Positions 1 to 6,000 of a stretch of 7,986 bases of DNA are shown in pieces (position 1 is the first letter of the stretch; every line of letters begins with the position of its first letter). The position numbers and the translations under genes were made by a program. Below the pieces are notes generated by a model. That model was not told the origin of the DNA and searched no databases. It was given only the letters and a program-made list of their open reading frames with translations. Origin of the DNA: JBBRLG01 sp038231495 (GTDB taxonomy: Bacteria; Planctomycetota; Planctomycetia; Gemmatales; Gemmataceae); contig JBBRLG010000357.1 of NCBI GenBank assembly GCA_038231495.1, positions 1 to 7,986 on the forward strand, in the 5' to 3' direction.

Positions 1-39
1 AGCGGCGCGGCGGACAAGAGGCTGTCCGCCATCAGCGTC
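1..39 (+). repeat. Tail of an upstream copy of the ~187-residue repeat
   Basis: Residues 1-13 (GAADKRLSAISV region) align with the end of the next copy at residues 187-200 (GAALKQLAGDIVL). Both lead directly into VNN-x-TI. The array therefore extends upstream of the window, and its total copy number cannot be seen here. Confidence 0.65.
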
Positions 40-3000
40 GTCAACAACGGCACGATCGCCGCGGTTGCCGGGCGACTCATATTCTTCGGTGCGGGCGTCG
101 ACAACCGGGCCGGCGGCGTCTTCGATTTCCGCGGCGACTCGTCACTCCAGGGCAGTTTCGGCGGCACTCTGCAGAACGAGGGCACGGTGCGGAAGTCGGC
201 GGGTGCCGGCGTATCGTCCGCCCCGGGCATCACCTTCTCCAACGCGGCGGGCGGCGTCATCGACGTCCAAACCGGGACACTGTCGCCCTTCGTCGACGGC
301 GGCGGCACCAGCGCGGGCGGCACCTTCACCGTCGCCGCCGGTGCCACCCTGGACGTCTCCGGGACCTCGACCGACGTGTGGACGGGCGTCTACACCGGTT
401 CCGGCGCCGGCACGGTCCTGCTGCCGGCGGGCAGCCTGGCCATTGGCGCGGCGGGGGCGACGTTCAACTTCCCGGCCGGCATGTTCCAGTGGCGGGGCGG
501 TCAATTCATCGCCGCCGCCGCGGGCGCGACCCTCACGAACGTCGGCTCCCTCACGCTCGACGGCGCTGCCCTCAAGCAGCTGGCCGGTGACATCGTCCTG
601 GTCAACAACAGCACTATCACCGACATCGCCGGCCAACTCAGTTTCTTCGGCGCGACCCTCGACAACCGGGCCGGCGCCCTCTTCGATTTCCGCGGCGACT
701 CGTCGTTGACCGCCACCTTCGGCAACGACGTCCTGCTGAACGAGGGCACCCTGCGGAAGTCCGCGGGCATCGGCACCTCCGCAAGCCCCGGCGTAACCTT
801 CATAAACGCGGCCGGCGGCGTCATTGACGTGCAAACCGGCACGTTGTCGCCTTTCATCGGCGGCGACTTCAGCGAAGGCGGCACCTTCACCGTCGCCGCC
901 GGGGCCACCCTGGACCTCTCCGGCAATGGCCTCGACGGGTTGACGGGCTACTACACCGGCTCCGGCGCGGGGACGGTAGCGCTGCCGGGCGCCTTGTTCG
1001 TCGGCGCGGGGGGTGCGACCTTCAATTTCCCGGCCGGGATGTTCCAGTGGCTGGGCGGCAGGCTTCAATCTGCCGTCGTGGGTGCGACCCTCACCAACGC
1101 CGGCTTCATCACACTTAACGGCAACGTCGCCCTGATCGGCCGGTCCACCCTCGTCAACCGCGGCACCATCGTGGGCCTGAGCGGGCAGATCGGGCTTAAC
1201 ACCGCCACCCTCGAAAATACCGTCGGCGGCCTCATCGACTTCCACGACACGGCGACCATCACCCAGATCCAGGGCCAGACGGGCGACGTGCTCCTCAACC
1301 GCGGCACCTTCCGCAGGCTGACGGGGTCGGGCACGGTCACGGTTTCGGCGACGCTGGACAACCCTGGCACCGTCGAAGTCGGGGCGGGCACCCTGCAATT
1401 CAACAACGGCGTCGCTCAGGCAACCGGCACCACTCTGAGCGGCGGCACCTGGGTCGTGGACGCCGGCGCTACCCTCGACCTGGGTACCACGCCCTTCACG
1501 ACCAACGCCGCCACGATCACCCTCAACGGTGCGGGGGCCACGTTCACCCAGCTGCGATCCCTCGCGGCCAACACGGGGACGTTTAACCTGCTGGGCGGCG
1601 CGACCTTTACGACCCTGGGCAACCTCGCCAACAGCGGCAGCGCGGTCGTCGGACCCGGCAGCACCCTGACGGTGTCCGGCAACTTCTCCCAGTCTGCGGC
1701 CGGAACGCTAGGGATTCAGCTCGGCGGCACGCCTGCCAGCGGCCAATTCGGCCGCCTCAACGTCACCGGCCAGGCCGCTCTCGCCGGGACGCTGACGGTC
1801 AACCTCGTCAACGGCTTTGGCCCGACGGCCGGGCAGAGCTACCCGGTCGTGAATTACGCCGGCCATACGGGCGACTTCTCCGCCGTCACCGGCCTCGGCG
1901 ACGGCCGCCGGAATTTCTTCACCGAAACCACCAACCCGACCGGCGTGGTCCTCGGTGCAGTAGTCAGCAGTGCCGATCTGACGGTTACCCAAATTGACCC
2001 GCTGCCCGCGAGCGGCGTGGTCGGGCAGAACGTGACCGTAACCTACAAGGTGAAGAATTTGAGCGGCACGACCGCTACCGGTTCGTGGGTCGATTCGGTT
2101 TACCTCGCCGCCGACGGCGCGTTGAACGCCAACAGCGTGCTGCTTGGCCGGGTCACGCACACGGGCGACGTGGCCGGCAATAGCAGCTACAACGGGACGC
2201 TGACCGCGCCACTGCCGGCCGTGCTTGGCCCCGTCAGCGTCATCGTCGTCGCCGACAGCCGCGGCCTGGTGCCCGACACCAACCGGGCCAACAACGTCCG
2301 GGTTTCCACCGACCTACTCACCGCCACGGTGCAAACCCTGGCCCTGGGCGCGACGGCTTCCGGCACGATTGCGGCCGGGCAGGACGTGTATTATCGCGTG
2401 GATGTCGGCGCCGGGCAGGACGTGCAACTTTCCGGCACCTTTGGCGTCGCGAATGCAGCGGAACTGTACGTGCGCTATCAGGCGCTTCCGACCCGCGCGA
2501 CCTTCGATCAACTGGCCTTCACCCCGAGCCAGACGCAAGCGCAGATCGTGGTGAGTGCGAGCCAGGCCGGGCCGTATTACGTCCTGTTGCACGGCCGCGA
2601 AGGCGCGGGGAGCGGGCAAACCTTTTCGCTCAATGCAAAGGCCGCGCCGTTCCAGGTTCGCACCGTCGGCCCTGCCCGCGCTGCGAACCTTGGTCCCGTC
2701 ACTGTGACGGTGGTTGGAGACCAGTTTTCGCCGACTACGACCTTTGCCCTGGTGTCGGGGGCCACGCAACGCGCCGCCACCAACGTGACTTTCAAGGACG
2801 GCACCACCGTTTTCGCCACCTTCGACCTCACGGGCCTGGCGTTCGGGACTTATGACATCCGCGCCACCGACGGCGCGCAGACGGCTACGGCCCCGGCTGC
2901 CTTCACCGTGACGAACGGTGTACCCGGCCACATTGCATTCTTCCTGGACACCGCGGCTGTTATTCGCCCCGGGCAGGCCGGCACGAAGGTTACCGTCGAG

Positions 3001-6000
3001 TATTCCAATGCGGGCAGCACGGACATCGCCGCCCCCTTGCTCCTGTTGCAGTCGGACAACGCCCGTTTCCGCCTGCCCGGCGACACTGTCTGGACCGACG
3101 ACCAAATTAGCCTGCTCGCGGTCAACACCAACGGACCGGCCGGAGTCCTGCCCCCCGGCTTCTCCGGCACCATTATCGTAGAGTTCCAGCCCAAGACGAT
3201 CGGTGCCCACGTTCTCAGTAACTTCAACCTGTTTGCAGCGGACCCCGCCGCCGTTTTCGACTGGAGCACGGTCAAGAAAGCCTTGCAACCGGTCGGCGAA
3301 CCGAACGATGCCTGGGATGTCATCTTTGCCAACCTCACTGCTAAACTGGGCAATACCGTCGGCAGCATTCAAACGGTCCTGGACCGCGACGCCACCTACC
3401 TTGGCTCGTTGGGCGAAACCACGCCCGACCCCAACCGATTCGTCCACTACGAGGTCCTGCAGGCCGACGCCTTCGGCGCGATCACCGCCCACTACACGCT
3501 CGGCGCGCTGGGCCGCGCCATCCCCGACCCGACGGACCTCGCGGCCGTCACCGACGCCGCCGGCAACGTCGCACTGCGCATCTCCGGCCTCGTCCGCACC
3601 TTCACCCGCCAGCCCGACGGCAGCTACCGTGGCTTGCCCGGCGACTTCGCCACGCTGACCCGCGCGGGCGGCGCGTACCAACTGCGCGAGAAGGACGGGA
3701 CGCTCAAGGTCTACAACCCGGACGGCACTTTTGGCTACGTCCAGGACACCAGCGGCAACCGTGTCACCGCGGTTTACACCGGCGGGCGGATCACTGGCTT
3801 CACCGATTCCTTCGGCAACACGACCACCTACACCTACAACGCCCAGGGCCGCATCGCGACGATCGCGGACCCGGTCGGCCACGTCACCACACTGGCCTAC
3901 GACGCCGCAGGCCAACACCTGCTCAGCCTGACCGACCCGCAGGGGACGGTGAACCTTACCTTTGTCACCGGCCAGGGGGCCGCCCGCGAACACGCACCGG
4001 CCTCGATCGCGTTCCGCGACGGCAGCCACCAGTTTTTCACCTACGACGCGCAAGGTCGGCTGACCCACCAGGAAGCCGACGGCGGGGCCGAGGCGATCGA
4101 TGTCAGCTACGACGCCGTGGGCCGGGTCACCATCACCGACGCGACGGGTGCCAAGACCGTCGTGCAGCCGAACGACTTCGGCCAACTCGCACAGGTCCTC
4201 GACCCCAGCGGCCGCGTGGCCCGGGCGAGCTTCGACGCCAACCACCGACTGACCGTCTTGAGCGGCAGCGGCGGCCTAACAACCACTATTTCCCGCGACA
4301 CCACAGGCAATCCAGTCCGCGTCGTCGACCCGCTTGGCGAGACGAGCAACCGGACCTTTGACCCTACCTTTAACCGCCTGACCAGTTACCGCGACGCTCT
4401 CGGCCATACGCTGGCTTACGGCCGGGACGCTCAGGGTCGGGTCACCAGCCTGACTTTCCCCGACGGCAGCAGCGCGCAGTATACCTACGACGCCAAGGGC
4501 CAGGTGACGGCCACGCTAAACCGCGACGGCCAATCCACGGTCTACACCTACGACGCCCACGGCCTGTTGCTGCGGGAAGATTTCGCGGACGGCACGCACA
4601 ACGACTACACCTACGACGCGCACCGCAACCTGATGACCACTGCCGACGCCACCGGCACGACCACCTTCAGCTACGACGCCGCCGACCGGCTCACTTCGGC
4701 CGCCTACCCCAACGGTCGCTCCTTGACGTTCACCTACGACGCCGGCGGCCGCCGTCAGAGCATGACCGACCCGGCCGGTGCCGGTTTCACAGTCAAATAC
4801 GCCTACGACGCCGCGGGCCGGTTGCAAAAACTGACCAACGGCCCGGGGGCAACGCTCGCCACCTACACCTACGACTCCGTTGGTCGGCTCAGCCGCACCG
4901 ACAACGGCAACGGCACCGCCACGACCTACACTTACAATGCCGCCGGTCAGGTCCTGAGCCTGGTCAACCTGGCCCCCAACGGCGTCACCGTCCAGTCGCG
5001 GTTCGATTACACCTACGATGCCCTCGGCCGGCCGGTCACGATGAAAACCCTGGCGGGGACGTTCACCTACACCTACGACGCGATTGACCAACTCACGTCG
5101 GTGAGCGCCCCGGGCGGGCGCGTCATCACCTACCAGTACGACGCCGGCGGCAACCGCGTCTCCGCGACCGACTCCGGCACGACCACCGTCTACGCGGTCA
5201 ACAACCTCAACGAGTACACGACTGCCGGGCCGGTCTCGTTCACCTACGACCCGGCGGGAAACCTGCGAACCCGAACCGACGCCAGCGGCAGAACTTCCTA
5301 CAGCTACGACCTGCACGGTCACTTGGCCAGCATCGTCGGCCCGACGGACACCTGGAGCTTCACCTACAACGCTCTGGGCCAGCGCGTGGCGGTGACGCAC
5401 AACGGCCAGAAGACGGAATACCTGATCGACCCAGCCGGCTTGGGCGATGTCGCGGCCGAATACGCGGCGGGGAGCGGCCTCGTCGCCCATTACGTGCAGG
5501 GTCTCGGCCTGACCGGCCGCGTCGACGCGACCGGCGCGGCCGCCTACTACGGTTTCGACGCTAGCGGCAACACCGCGCAGCTCACCGGCGCTGGCGGGGC
5601 GACGCTCGACAGCTACAGCTACCTCCCCTTCGGCGAACAACTGTCAGCGACCGGAACGACTCCCAACCCCTTCACGTTCGTTGGACAATTCGGCGTCCAG
5701 AACGACGGCTCCGGTCTGTACTTCATGCGGGCACGCTATTACGACCCCAAGGCAGGTCGCTTCACGCAGCCCGATCCCCTGGGACTTGCCGGCGGTGACG
5801 CGAATCTCTACCAGTACGCCAGTGCCAATCCCCTGCTCCATGTGGACCCTAGCGGCCTCGACCCAGTGAATCCGAATGATGCCGCGCTTGAAAACACCGC
5901 GGTAGGCAGAGACATAATGAATGGCCTTTTTAACCACGATGAAAACAACCACAATGCTAACGTGACTCAGCAAGGACGAAACGAACACGAGCAGAACATG

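Noticed and set aside
65..709. Plus-strand open frame in frame 2 (214 codons)
   Set aside because: The product is a Ser/Pro/Arg/Ala-rich shadow of the stalk repeat, which is clearly encoded in frame 1.
142..1398. Minus-strand open frame across the stalk repeats, and a similar one at 4516-5640 across the YD repeats
   Set aside because: Both mirror the periodicity of the plus-strand repeats and have no recognisable domain, so they are shadows.
2314..4245. Long minus-strand open frame of about 643 codons
   Set aside because: It lies opposite continuous, domain-rich plus-strand coding sequence and its product is low-complexity Gly/Val/Arg/Glu-rich. Long antisense frames arise easily in GC-rich genes with strong third-position bias.
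3721..5544. Recurring short DNA word in the YD region as a CRISPR or DNA-level tandem repeat
   Set aside because: The recurrence follows the Y-T-Y-D codons at variable spacing and diverges at synonymous sites; it is protein-driven.
5917..5919. In-frame ATG after a weak purine-rich stretch as a possible separate gene start at the composition switch
   Set aside because: The frame is continuous from the RHS core through this point, with no stop, no spacer and no convincing ribosome binding site. An internal start cannot be excluded but is not supported.
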